A DNA stretch of 64,000 nucleotides from Betaproteobacteria bacterium CG2_30_68_42 (GTDB taxonomy: Bacteria > Pseudomonadota > Gammaproteobacteria > Burkholderiales > Rhodocyclaceae). The DNA lies in NCBI GenBank assembly GCA_001872285.1, contig MNXU01000040.1, positions 1-64,000 of the forward strand. The letters are read 5' to 3'. The notes under the pieces were generated by a model. The model ran no database searches and had not been told where the DNA came from. It worked only from the letters and a program-made list of their open reading frames with translations. Of the stretch, positions 1 through 8,378 are shown in pieces (position 1 is the first letter of the stretch; each line of letters starts with the position of its first letter). The position numbers and the translations under genes were made by a program.

Positions 1-324
1 TCCCGCCGGCGCCCTCGGAGGCTGCGCGCCGCGCCGCCGGCGCAGCCGCGCGGAAGGTTCGCCGGCGAGTGCCCGATCGGCATCACGCGCGTGCGGCGGA
101 ACCGACGGCAGCCTAGCCGGGGCGCGATCCTCGCCGCCCCGCGGTCCCGTGGTCCCGGATCGGTTCGCCCGGCGAGCGCACGCGACGGCCCCACGGAGCA
201 CGAACGGCGATGACGCGATCGCCCCTCGCCGCCCGCCATGTCGGCGATAATCGCGGCGGTCGGGGATTGCATCGTACGCGGGCGAGCCTCGCACGAGGTT
301 GGCCCTTAGCGGTGAATTGCCGGA
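1..324. other. Upstream flank, no gene recognised
   Basis: Very GC-rich sequence before mutS. Open frames run through it on both strands, but none encodes anything I recognise, and they look like by-products of high GC. No clear promoter or RNA was seen. The mutS promoter presumably lies here. Confidence 0.4.
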
Positions 325-2982
325 ATGGGAGCCTCGAACGACTTGCCCGGTCCGGCACCGGAAACCCATCCATCGAGGTCGCTTTCCTTGGAGCGAGAAG
401 AGCTGCAAGCGCAGGAAGGCAGGAAGGCCGGGGGTGCCGAACCGTTCGCGATTTCACGGCACACGCCGATGATGCAGCAGTACCTGGGCTTCAAGGCGCA
501 GTACCCGGACCGGCTGCTGTTCTACCGCATGGGCGACTTCTACGAGCTGTTCTACGAAGACGCCGAGCGTGCCGCCCGGCTGCTCGACATCGTGCTCACC
601 ACACGCGGGGTTTCGGCCGGGAAGCCGATCCGCATGGCCGGGGTGCCGGTGCATGCCCTCGACGCGTATCTGGCGCGCCTGCTGCGCGCGGGCGAGTCGG
701 CCGTGATCTGCGAACAGGTGGGCGATGCAGCCGCCTCGAAGGGCCTCGTGCAGCGCGCGGTCACCCGAATCGTCACGCCCGGAACGCTCACCGACGCCGG
801 ACTGCTCGACGAGAAGTCCGACAGCCTGCTCGCCGCGACTGCGCCGGGCAAGACGCGTCTCGGGTTCGCCTGGCTGAATCTCGCCGCGGGGGACTTCTGC
901 CTGAGCGAGGTCGCGCCGGGCGCGGCCGCAGACCTGCTCGCCCGGCTGCGCCCGGCGGAGTTGCTCCTTCCCGAGGGCTGGAACGGCGCACCCGAGCCGC
1001 CCTCCCCGGCCGCCCTCACGCGCCTGCCGGACTGGAAGTTCGACGCCGGCATCGCCCGGCGCGAGCTGTGCACGCACTTCGGCACGCGCGAGCTGTCCGG
1101 TTTCGGCGTCGATGCGCAGGAAGCCGCGCTCGCTGCCGCGGCCGCGCTGTTCGACTATGCGCGCGGCACCCAGTGCCGCTCGCTCGCCCACGTCACCCGG
1201 CTGCGCGTGGAGCGCGAGGACGAGACGCTGCGGCTGGACGCGGCGACCCGCCGCAACCTCGAACTCACCGAGACTTTGCGCGGCGAGCCTTCGCCCTGCC
1301 TGCTCTCGGTGCTCGACACCTGCGCGACGTCGATGGGCTCGCGCTGGCTGCGTCACGCGCTGCACCATCCGCTGCGCGATCGAGCGGTCTGCGCCGCCCG
1401 CCACGAGGCGGTGGAGGAACTGATGGAGGGCGGCGGCAACGAGGCGGTCGCGCGGGGCCTGCACGGGTTCGCGGACATCGAGCGCATCAGCGCGCGCATC
1501 GCGCTGAGGAGCGTGCGCCCGCGCGAGCTCGCCGGCCTGCGCGAGAGCCTGCGCGCGCTCGCCGGCCTGCGCGAGGCGACCGCCGCCCTCGGGTGCGCGC
1601 TGCTGCGGGATCTGCACCGCGAGCTGGGGCCGCCCCCCGGTTGTCTCGAGGAACTGGACCGGGTGCTCGCCGCGCAGCCGGCCGCCCTGCCGCGCGATGG
1701 CGGCGTCATCGCAGAGGGATGCGACGCCGAGCTCGACGCGCTGCGCGCGATCGACCGGGACTGCGGCGCCTTCCTGCTCGAGATCGAGGCGCGCGAGCGC
1801 GCGCGCACCGGCATCGCCGCACTGCGGGTCGAATACAACCGCGTCCACGGCTTCTACATCGAGGTCGGGCGCGCGCAGGCGGACAGGGTGCCGGCGGACT
1901 ACCGGCGCCGGCAGACGCTCAAGAACGCCGAGCGCTACATCACCCCGGAACTCAAGGCGTTCGAGGATCGCGCACTGTCCGCGCGCGAGCGGGCGGTGGC
2001 GCGCGAGCGCATGCTCTATGACAGACTCATCGACGCGCTGGCGCCGCACATCGCAACCCTGTCACGCATCGCACGCGCTGCCGCCACGCTCGATGCGCTC
2101 GCCGCCTTGGCCGCCGCCGCGCGCGCCTACGACTGGTGCCGGCCGCGCTTCACCGAGGAGCGAGCGATCCGCATCGAGGCCGGACGCCATCCCGTGGTCG
2201 AGCATCAGGTCCGCGACTTCGTCCCGAACGGCATCGAACTGTCGGCGGCACGCGCGGCCCTCGTCATCACCGGCCCGAACATGGGCGGCAAGTCGACCTG
2301 GATGCGGCAGATCGCGCTGATCGTGCTGCTCGCGCACACGGGCAGCTTCGTGCCGGCGCGCTCGGCGACGCTGGGTCCGGTCGACGCGATCTTCACCCGC
2401 ATCGGCGCCGCCGACGATCTGGCCGCCGGCCGATCCACCTTCATGGTCGAGATGACGGAAGCCGCCGCGATCCTCAACCAGGCGACCCGCGACAGTCTGG
2501 TGCTGATGGACGAGATCGGGCGCGGCACCTCGACCTTCGACGGCATGGCGCTCGCCGGCGCGATCCTGCGGCACCTCGCCCTCACCTGCGGCTGCTTCAC
2601 CCTGTTCTCGACCCACTACTTCGAGCTCACCCGGCTGGGCGAGGAACTGCCGAACTGCGCGAACGTTCACCTCGATGCGGTGGAGCATGCCGGCAGCATC
2701 GTCTTCCTGCACGCGGTGGAAGACGGCCCGGCGAGCCAGAGCTACGGCATCGAGGTCGCGGCGCTCGCCGGCATCCCGGCCCCGGTGATCCGCGAGGCGA
2801 AGCGCCGCCTGCGCGAACTGGAGGACCGCGCGGTCGCGTTCCAGCCCGACCTGTTCGCGGCCGCGCCCGAACCGCCGCCCCCGCACCCCGCGATCGATGC
2901 GCTCACCGCCATCGACCCGGATGCACTCTCGCCGCGCGAGGCGCTGGAAACGCTCTACCTGATCAGGAAACTGATCAGGTAG
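325..2982 (+). CDS. mutS: DNA mismatch repair ATPase MutS
   Basis: MutS recognises base mismatches and small loops and, with ATP, recruits MutL. The mismatch-probing motif GDFYELF is present, with the Phe-Xaa-Glu wedge at F72-Y73-E74. Walker A (GPNMGGKS) lies near residue 650 and is followed by STFMVEM, the Walker B stretch [10 protein letters not shown] and the STHYFELT motif. The 885 residues span the full family architecture. The first conserved block (TPMMQQYL) begins only near residue 47, so the N-terminus is longer than usual. No other in-frame ATG lies between 325 and the tandem ATGs at 469/472, so a rarer start codon in between cannot be excluded. It is the only plus-strand gene in the first 20 kb. 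Confidence 0.97.
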   Translation: MGASNDLPGPAPETHPSRSLSLEREELQAQEGRKAGGAEPFAISRHTPMMQQYLGFKAQYPDRLLFYRMGDFYELFYEDAERAARLLDIVLTTRGVSAGKPIRMAGVPVHALDAYLARLLRAGESAVICEQVGDAAASKGLVQRAVTRIVTPGTLTDAGLLDEKSDSLLAATAPGKTRLGFAWLNLAAGDFCLSEVAPGAAADLLARLRPAELLLPEGWNGAPEPPSPAALTRLPDWKFDAGIARRELCTHFGTRELSGFGVDAQEAALAAAAALFDYARGTQCRSLAHVTRLRVEREDETLRLDAATRRNLELTETLRGEPSPCLLSVLDTCATSMGSRWLRHALHHPLRDRAVCAARHEAVEELMEGGGNEAVARGLHGFADIERISARIALRSVRPRELAGLRESLRALAGLREATAALGCALLRDLHRELGPPPGCLEELDRVLAAQPAALPRDGGVIAEGCDAELDALRAIDRDCGAFLLEIEARERARTGIAALRVEYNRVHGFYIEVGRAQADRVPADYRRRQTLKNAERYITPELKAFEDRALSARERAVARERMLYDRLIDALAPHIATLSRIARAAATLDALAALAAAARAYDWCRPRFTEERAIRIEAGRHPVVEHQVRDFVPNGIELSAARAALVITGPNMGGKSTWMRQIALIVLLAHTGSFVPARSATLGPVDAIFTRIGAADDLAAGRSTFMVEMTEAAAILNQATRDSLVLMDEIGRGTSTFDGMALAGAILRHLALTCGCFTLFSTHYFELTRLGEELPNCANVHLDAVEHAGSIVFLHAVEDGPASQSYGIEVAALAGIPAPVIREAKRRLRELEDRAVAFQPDLFAAAPEPPPPHPAIDALTAIDPDALSPREALETLYLIRKLIR
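2958..2979 (+). terminator. Hairpin with GAAA loop overlapping the mutS 3' end
   Basis: CCTGATCAG and CTGATCAGG form a perfect 9-bp stem closed by a GAAA tetraloop. The hairpin encodes the last residues (LIRKLIR) and ends right before the TAG stop. No U-run follows, so it may stabilise the 3' end rather than terminate transcription. Confidence 0.35.
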
Positions 2983-2993
2983 AAGGGGAACAA

Positions 2994-3113
2994 GGGGTCA
3001 GGTCTTGACATCACGGTTTCTTGTGAAGAGCGATCGTCGTGATTTCATGACCTGACCCCACCATTTGCGTGATGTCAAGACCTGACCCCACCGTTCCCTG
3101 ACCCCACCGTTCC
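2994..3113. repeat. REP-like inverted repeat element, locus 1
   Basis: GGGGTCAGGTCTTGACATC plus AC at 2994-3014 is perfectly inverted at 3069-3089, giving 21-bp arms around a 54-nt centre. A shorter right-arm copy (ACCTGACCCCACC) sits at 3050-3062. CCTGACCCCACCGTTCC is repeated in tandem at 3081-3097 and 3097-3113 with a 16-bp period. The core recurs near 21.8 kb and 44.3 kb. It fills the space between mutS and the convergent EF-G-like gene. It resembles the REP/BIME or MITE class of short mobile repeats; no transposase is present here. Confidence 0.75.
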
Positions 3114-3116
3114 CGT

Positions 3117-5165
3117 TCAGTCCTCTTCCTTGCGGCGATACTGCGCGGCGAGCTGGGTCTGGACCTGGGGCGGCACCGGTGCGTAGTGAGAGAACTCGAT
3201 CTGGTACGCGCCCGCGCCGCCGGTGACCGACTTCAGCCGCGAAGCGTAGTCGCCCAGCTCCGAGAGCGGCACCTGCCCGGTGATGCTGATCGCATCGGAG
3301 GCGGCGTCGGTTCCCGTCACCTGTCCGCGCCGGCCCGACAGGTCGGAGGCGAGGTCCCCGACATAGGCCTCGGGCGTGTTGATGTCGATGTTGACGATCG
3401 GCTCCAGCACGATCGGCCCGGCGGCGAGCACCGCCTCGATCACGGCCTTGCGCCCGGCGGTGATGAAGGCGATCTCCTTGCCGTCGACCGGGTGGCTCTT
3501 GCCGTCATAGACCGTGACCCGGACGTCATGCACCGGATAGCCCGCGATGACCCCCTCGTCGAGCGCCGCGCGCACACCCTTCTCCACCGCCGGCATGAAC
3601 ACGCTGGGGATCACGCCGCCCTTGACCGCATCGACGAACTCGAAGCCTTCGCCACGGCTGCGTGGCTCGACACGCAGGTAGACCTCGCCGAACTGCCCGG
3701 CGCCGCCGGTCTGTTTCTTGTGCCGGCAGTGGCCCTCGCTCCCGCGCGTGATCGTCTCGCGGTAGGGCACCCGCGGCGGAGCGGTCGTCACCTCCAGCTT
3801 GTACTGGTTCGCCATCTTCTCCAGCTTGCCGCGCAGGTGCAGCTCGCCCAGCCCGCGGATGACGGTCTCGTGGGTGGTGGGGTGGCGCTCGACCTCGAAG
3901 CACGGGTCTTCGATCTCCAGCTTGTGCAGCACCTCGAAGATGCGCTGTTCGTCGCCCTTGCGTTTCGGCTCGACCGCGAGCCCGTGCATCGGCCTGGGAA
4001 ATGCCAGCGGCCGCAGGTGTACGGTGTCGGCTTCGTGCGAGTCGTGCAGCACGGCGTCGAATTCCACCTCTTCCACCTTGGCGACCGCGCCGATGTCGCC
4101 GGGCACCAGCGCCTCGGTCTCGACGTAGTCCTTGCCCTGCAGCAGATACAGGTGCGCCACCCGGAACGGCCGCTTGCCGTCGCCGACGAAGAGCTGCGCG
4201 TCCTTGCGCACCGTGCCCTGGTGGACGCGGAAGATGCCGAGCTTGCCCACGTAGGGGTCGACCACGATCTTGAACACATGGGCGAGCACATGCGCGGAGG
4301 CGTCCGGTTTGGCGTGGAAGGCCTCGGCATCCGCGGCACCGGGTTCGCCGCGATAGAAGGGCGGAGGATTTCCCTCGGCAGGGCTGGGCACGAGCCGGTC
4401 GATGATCTCCAGCAGTTCGGCCACGCCGGCGCCGTTCTTCGCCGAGGCGAAGCACACCGGCACCAGATGGCCCTCGCGCAGCGCCTTCTCGAACGGACCG
4501 TGGAGCTGCTCGGGCGAGATTTCCTCGCCCTGCTCGAGGTACAGCGCCATGAGATCGTCATCGACCTCGACCACCTGATCGACCAGCGCCGAGTGCGCCT
4601 CGCGCACCGACGAGAAATCCGCCTCGCCCTCCGGACGGAAGAAGCAATCGACCACGGCCCGGCCCGCTTGGGAGGGCAGGTTGATCGGCAGGCACTCGCG
4701 TCCGAACGCTTCCTGCACGGAGCGCAGCACGGCGGCCGGATCGACGTTTTCCGCGTCGATCTTGTTGATGATCACCATCCGGCACAGGCCGCGCGCTGCC
4801 GCCCACTTCATCATCCGCCGCGTCGACAGCTCGATGCCGTTCTGCGCGTTGACGACGATCGCCGCCATGTCGACCGCCGCCAGCGCGCCGACCGACTGTC
4901 CGGCGAGATCGGGGTATCCCGGCGTGTCGACCAGATGGACGTCGACACCCTCGTGCGAGAAGTGAACCAGGGAGGAGTTCAGCGAATGCCCGGCCGCCTT
5001 CTCCAGCGGGTCGAAGTCGCACACCGTGGTGCCGCGCTCGACGCTGCCCATCGCCTTGATCGCGCCGGCCCTGAACAGCAGCGCTTCGGCGAGCGTGGTC
5101 TTGCCTGCGCCGGCGTGGCCGACCAGAGCCAGGGTACGGATGGACTCGCTAGCATGAACGGGCAT
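3117..5165 (-). CDS. EF-G-like translational GTPase (FusA2 type)
   Basis: A 682-residue homologue of elongation factor G. The GTPase motifs are intact: P-loop GHAGAGKTT near residues 16-24, DTPGYPDL (G3) and NKID (G4). Domains II-V follow, ending in a normal EF-G C-terminus. It lacks the ribosomal-operon context of canonical fusA, and many bacteria carry such a second, divergent EF-G-like copy of uncertain role. The frame is open 82 codons further upstream, but that part overlaps the slyD-like gene. The ATG at 5165 has an AAGGAGGAG ribosome-binding site and starts the conserved sequence, so I use it. Whether it can act in translocation cannot be read from sequence alone. Confidence 0.85.
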   Translation of the reverse strand: MPVHASESIRTLALVGHAGAGKTTLAEALLFRAGAIKAMGSVERGTTVCDFDPLEKAAGHSLNSSLVHFSHEGVDVHLVDTPGYPDLAGQSVGALAAVDMAAIVVNAQNGIELSTRRMMKWAAARGLCRMVIINKIDAENVDPAAVLRSVQEAFGRECLPINLPSQAGRAVVDCFFRPEGEADFSSVREAHSALVDQVVEVDDDLMALYLEQGEEISPEQLHGPFEKALREGHLVPVCFASAKNGAGVAELLEIIDRLVPSPAEGNPPPFYRGEPGAADAEAFHAKPDASAHVLAHVFKIVVDPYVGKLGIFRVHQGTVRKDAQLFVGDGKRPFRVAHLYLLQGKDYVETEALVPGDIGAVAKVEEVEFDAVLHDSHEADTVHLRPLAFPRPMHGLAVEPKRKGDEQRIFEVLHKLEIEDPCFEVERHPTTHETVIRGLGELHLRGKLEKMANQYKLEVTTAPPRVPYRETITRGSEGHCRHKKQTGGAGQFGEVYLRVEPRSRGEGFEFVDAVKGGVIPSVFMPAVEKGVRAALDEGVIAGYPVHDVRVTVYDGKSHPVDGKEIAFITAGRKAVIEAVLAAGPIVLEPIVNIDINTPEAYVGDLASDLSGRRGQVTGTDAASDAISITGQVPLSELGDYASRLKSVTGGAGAYQIEFSHYAPVPPQVQTQLAAQYRRKEED

Positions 5166-5286
5166 GGGGGCTTCTCCTCCTTGTCGGATCCTGTCGGTAT
5201 TCGCGGGGATGCGGTCACCGGACGGGCTGCGGAGACAACAGCAGATCCAGCGGTTTCGTCCGGCTCCGTGCGTTGCGATTCGGCGG

Positions 5287-5766
5287 TCAGTGTTGGTGGG
5301 CGTGCGCGCCATGCACGTGGCCGTGGGCGAGTTCTTCCTCGCTCGCCGCGCGCACGTCGGTGACGACGCATTCGAACACCAGCGGCACGCCGGCGAGCGG
5401 ATGGTTGCCATCCACCACGACCTTGTCCTCGCTGATCTCGGTGATCGTGTAGAGGCGTTCCTCGTCCTGACCTTCGCCGACGCGCTCGAACTGCATGCCG
5501 GCCTCGACGTTCTCGGGAAACGCCGACAGCGGCTCGATCGTCACCAGCGAAGCGTCGTATTCGCCGAAGGCTTCGTCCGGCTGAAGCTTCAGCTCGAGCT
5601 GGGCGCCGACCGGCTTGCCCTCCAGCGCTTCCTCGATGCGCGGAAAGATGCCACCGAAGCCGCCGTGCAGGTAGACGAGAGGCTCGCCGCCCTCGTCAAT
5701 CGGATTGCCGTCCGGATCCGACACCCGGTACTTCAGGCTGACGACCGTTTTTTTCGCGATGTCCAT
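5287..5766 (-). CDS. slyD: FKBP-type peptidyl-prolyl isomerase, SlyD-like
   Basis: A 159-residue protein with the SlyD layout: FKBP strands interrupted by an insert-in-flap chaperone domain in the middle, and a C-terminal His-rich tail (GHVHGAHAHQH) expected to bind nickel or other metals. The family catalyses proline cis/trans isomerisation and acts as a cytosolic chaperone. An AGGAAG ribosome-binding site precedes the ATG. Its 5' end overlaps the 3' end of the upstream peroxiredoxin gene by 71 bp in another frame, so the two are probably co-transcribed. The specific paralogue (SlyD versus FkpB) is less certain than the fold. Confidence 0.88.
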   Translation of the reverse strand: MDIAKKTVVSLKYRVSDPDGNPIDEGGEPLVYLHGGFGGIFPRIEEALEGKPVGAQLELKLQPDEAFGEYDASLVTIEPLSAFPENVEAGMQFERVGEGQDEERLYTITEISEDKVVVDGNHPLAGVPLVFECVVTDVRAASEEELAHGHVHGAHAHQH

Positions 5767-6241
5767 GGGCTTCCTGCCGATCCAGTTGTTTCACCAGTTC
5801 CAGCACCTCGGCGGCGTGACCGCGCGGCACGACCCCGTAGAGCGCATGGCGCAGAATGCCCTTCCGGTCGATGACGAAGGTCGAGCGGAGGATGCCCATC
5901 CGCTTGACCCCGTCCACCTCGCGCGATTGCCACACCCGGTAGTGCCGGCACACTTCGCCTTCGCTGTCCGAGAGCAGGCGCACCGACAGGCCGTGCCGGT
6001 CGCGGAACTCGGCATGGGTGAAGCAGTCGTCGCGCGAGACGCCGACGACGATGCAGTGATGACGGCGGAATTCGTCCTCGTGATCGCTGAATTCCGCGGC
6101 CTCGATCGTGCCGCCCGGCGTGTCGTCCTTGGGGTAGAAGAAGAGAACGACGTTCTTGCCGCGTACGCCGGCGAGATCGAACGTTTCCATGTCGGCGTCC
6201 GGCAGCGTGAAAGCAGGGGCGGGTGATCCAGCCTGCAGCAT
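5696..6241 (-). CDS. Peroxiredoxin-like (BCP/AhpC-TSA) protein lacking the peroxidatic Cys
   Basis: A thioredoxin-fold protein of the bacterioferritin comigratory protein type, about 181 residues. The signature normally reads TPGCT, the Cys being the peroxidatic residue that attacks hydroperoxides. Here it is TPGGT (FYPKDDTPGGTIEA), with a GGC Gly codon. Three other cysteines remain, in HHC, RDDC and EVC. The rest of the fold (ends of strands, STFVIDRKG) is well conserved, so this is not general decay. A GAGGAGGACAC ribosome-binding site precedes the ATG. The C-terminal 20 or so residues are read across the start of the slyD-like gene. It may be catalytically dead, use another Cys, or have a non-peroxidase role. 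Confidence 0.85.
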   Translation of the reverse strand: MLQAGSPAPAFTLPDADMETFDLAGVRGKNVVLFFYPKDDTPGGTIEAAEFSDHEDEFRRHHCIVVGVSRDDCFTHAEFRDRHGLSVRLLSDSEGEVCRHYRVWQSREVDGVKRMGILRSTFVIDRKGILRHALYGVVPRGHAAEVLELVKQLDRQEAHGHREKNGRQPEVPGVGSGRQSD

Positions 6242-6370
6242 GTGTCCTCCTCGACGTCCCGGATTCTAACCCAGCACACGGGGTGTCGAACGCGAGAGCG
6301 CGCATCTTCCGGTGAGGCCGTGTTCAAGTCAAGCGGGATGGCGCGCTGCGAGGCGGTGCGCCGGTGCGGA

Positions 6371-6787
6371 TTATTTGATCCGGACGAGATGCGGGTGTGG
6401 CGGCTCGGGTTCGGACTCCGGTTCGGGCTGCGGCTCGGGCTGCGGTTCGCTGCCGGAGGACGGCTGCGGCGCGCCAGGGGACGCCAGGACTTCGAACGCC
6501 ATGCCCTGGCCGTTCTCGCGCGCGTAGATCGCGGCGATGCGGTCGACCGGAATCGAGATCGCATGCGCGACTCCGCCGAAGCGGGCGGAGAAGCCGACGA
6601 GATCGTTGCCCATCGAGAGGGCGTGCGCGGCTTCGGCTCCGATGTTCAGGACGATCCGGCCGTCGCTCACGTGCTCGCGGGGAACGCGGGTGCGTTCATC
6701 GACGCTCACCTCGATGTAGGGCGTGAAGCCCTGATCGACGCACCACTCGAAGATGGCGCGCAGCAGATAGGGCCGGACGGAGTCCAC
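6371..6787 (-). CDS. sspB: ClpXP protease specificity-enhancing factor SspB
   Basis: SspB binds ssrA-tagged proteins and hands them to ClpXP. The family opening RPYLLRAIFEWC is present, followed by the ssrA-binding beta fold (RIVLNIG, GNDLVGFSARFGG). A flexible tail rich in Pro/Glu/Ser ends in HLVRIK, which matches the ClpX-binding tail motif of SspB. I place the start at GTG 6787, just before the conserved sequence; upstream in-frame codons would overlap sspA. It lies 29 bp downstream of sspA, the usual proteobacterial arrangement. Length is about 138 residues, typical of the family. Confidence 0.9.
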   Translation of the reverse strand: MDSVRPYLLRAIFEWCVDQGFTPYIEVSVDERTRVPREHVSDGRIVLNIGAEAAHALSMGNDLVGFSARFGGVAHAISIPVDRIAAIYARENGQGMAFEVLASPGAPQPSSGSEPQPEPQPEPESEPEPPHPHLVRIK

Positions 6788-6816
6788 AGCGCGCGGCGCG
6801 AACCGGAGCGCGGCGC

Positions 6817-7413
6817 TCAGCGCCGCATTACCTTCTCGGAAGGCGTCAGCGCGTCGATGAAACCCTGCCGGCTGAAAATTCGTTCGGCATATTTCATGAG
6901 CGGCGCCGCGCTCTTGGGCAGTTCGATGCCGTAGTACTCCAGCCGCCACAGCAGCGGCGCGATCGCGACATCGAGCATGGAGAACTCCTCCGCGAGCATG
7001 TACTTCTGCTTGGCGAAGATCGGTGCGAGCTCGATGAGCCGGTCGCGCACATGCATGCGCAGCTTGTCCGCGGCCTTCAGGTTCTTCTCCAGGCCGATGA
7101 CATGCGAGAACAGCTCCTGCTCGAAAGTGAAGAGGAGCTGGCGCGCGCGGGCCCGCATGATCGGGTCCGGCGGCATGAGCTGCGGGTGGGGGAAGCGCTC
7201 GTCGATGTATTCGTTGATGATGTTCGATTCGTAGAGCACGAGGTCGCGATCGACCAGCACCGGAACCCGGTTGTACGGGTTGATGACCGCGATGTCCTCG
7301 GGCTTGTTGAGCATGTCGACGTCGATGACCTGGAAGTCCATGCCCTTCTCATAAAGGACAATCCGGCAGCGATGGCTGAACGGATCGGTCGTCCCCGAGT
7401 ACAGATTCATCAT
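6817..7413 (-). CDS. sspA: Stringent starvation protein A, GST-fold
   Basis: A glutathione-S-transferase-fold protein that associates with RNA polymerase in enterobacteria and affects stress and acid-tolerance genes. The N-terminal thioredoxin-like domain (MMNLYSGTTDPFSHRCRIVL) is followed by YNRVPVLVDRD, YESNIINEYIDERFPHP and an all-helical C-terminal domain ending in ALTPSEKVMRR. The start is one of two adjacent ATGs at 7413/7410. Upstream frame extension overlaps petC and has no family similarity. About 198 residues, the normal length. It sits between petC and sspB, as in many betaproteobacteria, and is probably read through from the petABC promoter. Confidence 0.93.
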   Translation of the reverse strand: MMNLYSGTTDPFSHRCRIVLYEKGMDFQVIDVDMLNKPEDIAVINPYNRVPVLVDRDLVLYESNIINEYIDERFPHPQLMPPDPIMRARARQLLFTFEQELFSHVIGLEKNLKAADKLRMHVRDRLIELAPIFAKQKYMLAEEFSMLDVAIAPLLWRLEYYGIELPKSAAPLMKYAERIFSRQGFIDALTPSEKVMRR

Positions 7414-7514
7414 GGTGTTGCCACCCCAGGAGTAATCGCTGTCGCGCACCACACGGCGCACGCGCGGGGAGACCTCTCGATGCCCCATCAGTTGCACCAC
7501 CTTGGCCACGTTGT

Positions 7515-8378
7515 TCAGTGAACGTCCTTCCAGTATTCGCGCTTCAGCGCATAGCTCAGCACCGCGAGCACGCCGAGCGCGATGAGCACATAGATGCCGA
7601 GCTGCTTGCGCCACCCGGCAACCGGCTCGCCCATGAACACCAGGAAGCCCACCAGATCGGCGACCGCGGCATCGTACTCGGCCTGGTCGAGCTTCCCGCC
7701 CCTGGCCGGCCCGAAGTCGGTCCTGGCTCCCTCGCCGTGATCCGCCCCGGCGAGCGGCTCGACCTTTTCGGTGCGGCGTCCCTCCTCGTCGTACGTGGCG
7801 ACGACCTTCTCGTATCCGGTCGGCCCCTTGCCCGACCTCGCTCGAACTTGCTCGACCTGAAAGCTGCGTCCGCCCTGGAGCTCCCAGAGCACGTGCGGCA
7901 TGCCGACGTTGGCGAATACCGAATTGTTCCAGCCGGTCGGGCGCGACTCGTCGCGGTAGAAGCCGCGCAGATAGGTGTACAACCAGTCCGCGCCGCTGCC
8001 GAACTCGGAGGCGCGCGCGCGCGCGATGATCGACAGATCCGGCGGAGCGGCGCCGAACCAGCGCTTCGCCTCCTCGCGCCGCAGGGCGGTCCTCATCGGC
8101 TCGCCGGTCTTGTCGGCGGTGAACAGCAGGCTGCCCTTGATCTGTTCCTCCGTGAGGCCGATGTCGCGCAGCCGGTTGTAGCGCATGAAGCTCGCGCCGT
8201 GGCAGTTCAGGCAGTAGTTGATGAACAGCTTGGCGCCGTGCTGAAGCGCTGCCGTATCCCCGCTCCGGTCGGGAGCCCGGTCGAGATGCAGTTCGGCGCC
8301 CGCGGCCAGCACACCGAGCGGCGCGAGTGCGGTGGCGCAGACGACGGCCCGGAACGTTCGCATGGCGGTCGCCTTCAT
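7515..8378 (-). CDS. petC: Ubiquinol-cytochrome c reductase, cytochrome c1
   Basis: The c-type haem subunit of the bc1 complex, passing electrons from the Rieske protein to cytochrome c. A signal peptide at the N-terminus ends near VLAAGAELH. The haem-attachment motif CLNCH is present. NVGMPHVLWELQG carries the probable axial Met. One transmembrane anchor (LGIYVLIALGVLAVLSYAL) near the C-terminus is followed by KREYWKDVH on the cytoplasmic side. The ATG overlaps the petB stop (ATGA), giving translational coupling; a GTG two codons upstream is an alternative. Confidence 0.96.
   Translation of the reverse strand: MKATAMRTFRAVVCATALAPLGVLAAGAELHLDRAPDRSGDTAALQHGAKLFINYCLNCHGASFMRYNRLRDIGLTEEQIKGSLLFTADKTGEPMRTALRREEAKRWFGAAPPDLSIIARARASEFGSGADWLYTYLRGFYRDESRPTGWNNSVFANVGMPHVLWELQGGRSFQVEQVRARSGKGPTGYEKVVATYDEEGRRTEKVEPLAGADHGEGARTDFGPARGGKLDQAEYDAAVADLVGFLVFMGEPVAGWRKQLGIYVLIALGVLAVLSYALKREYWKDVH

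Noticed and set aside
454-2049. 531-codon antisense gene within mutS
   Set aside because: Runs fully opposite conserved mutS sequence, and its amino-acid composition is a reverse-complement artefact.
2994-3113. CRISPR array
   Set aside because: Only short inverted and partly tandem copies are present, without regular spacers or cas genes.
5166-5411. N-terminal extension of the EF-G-like GTPase
   Set aside because: The 82 extra codons overlap the slyD-like gene, are Arg/Ser/Thr-rich, and are not family-like. A strong RBS precedes the ATG at 5165.
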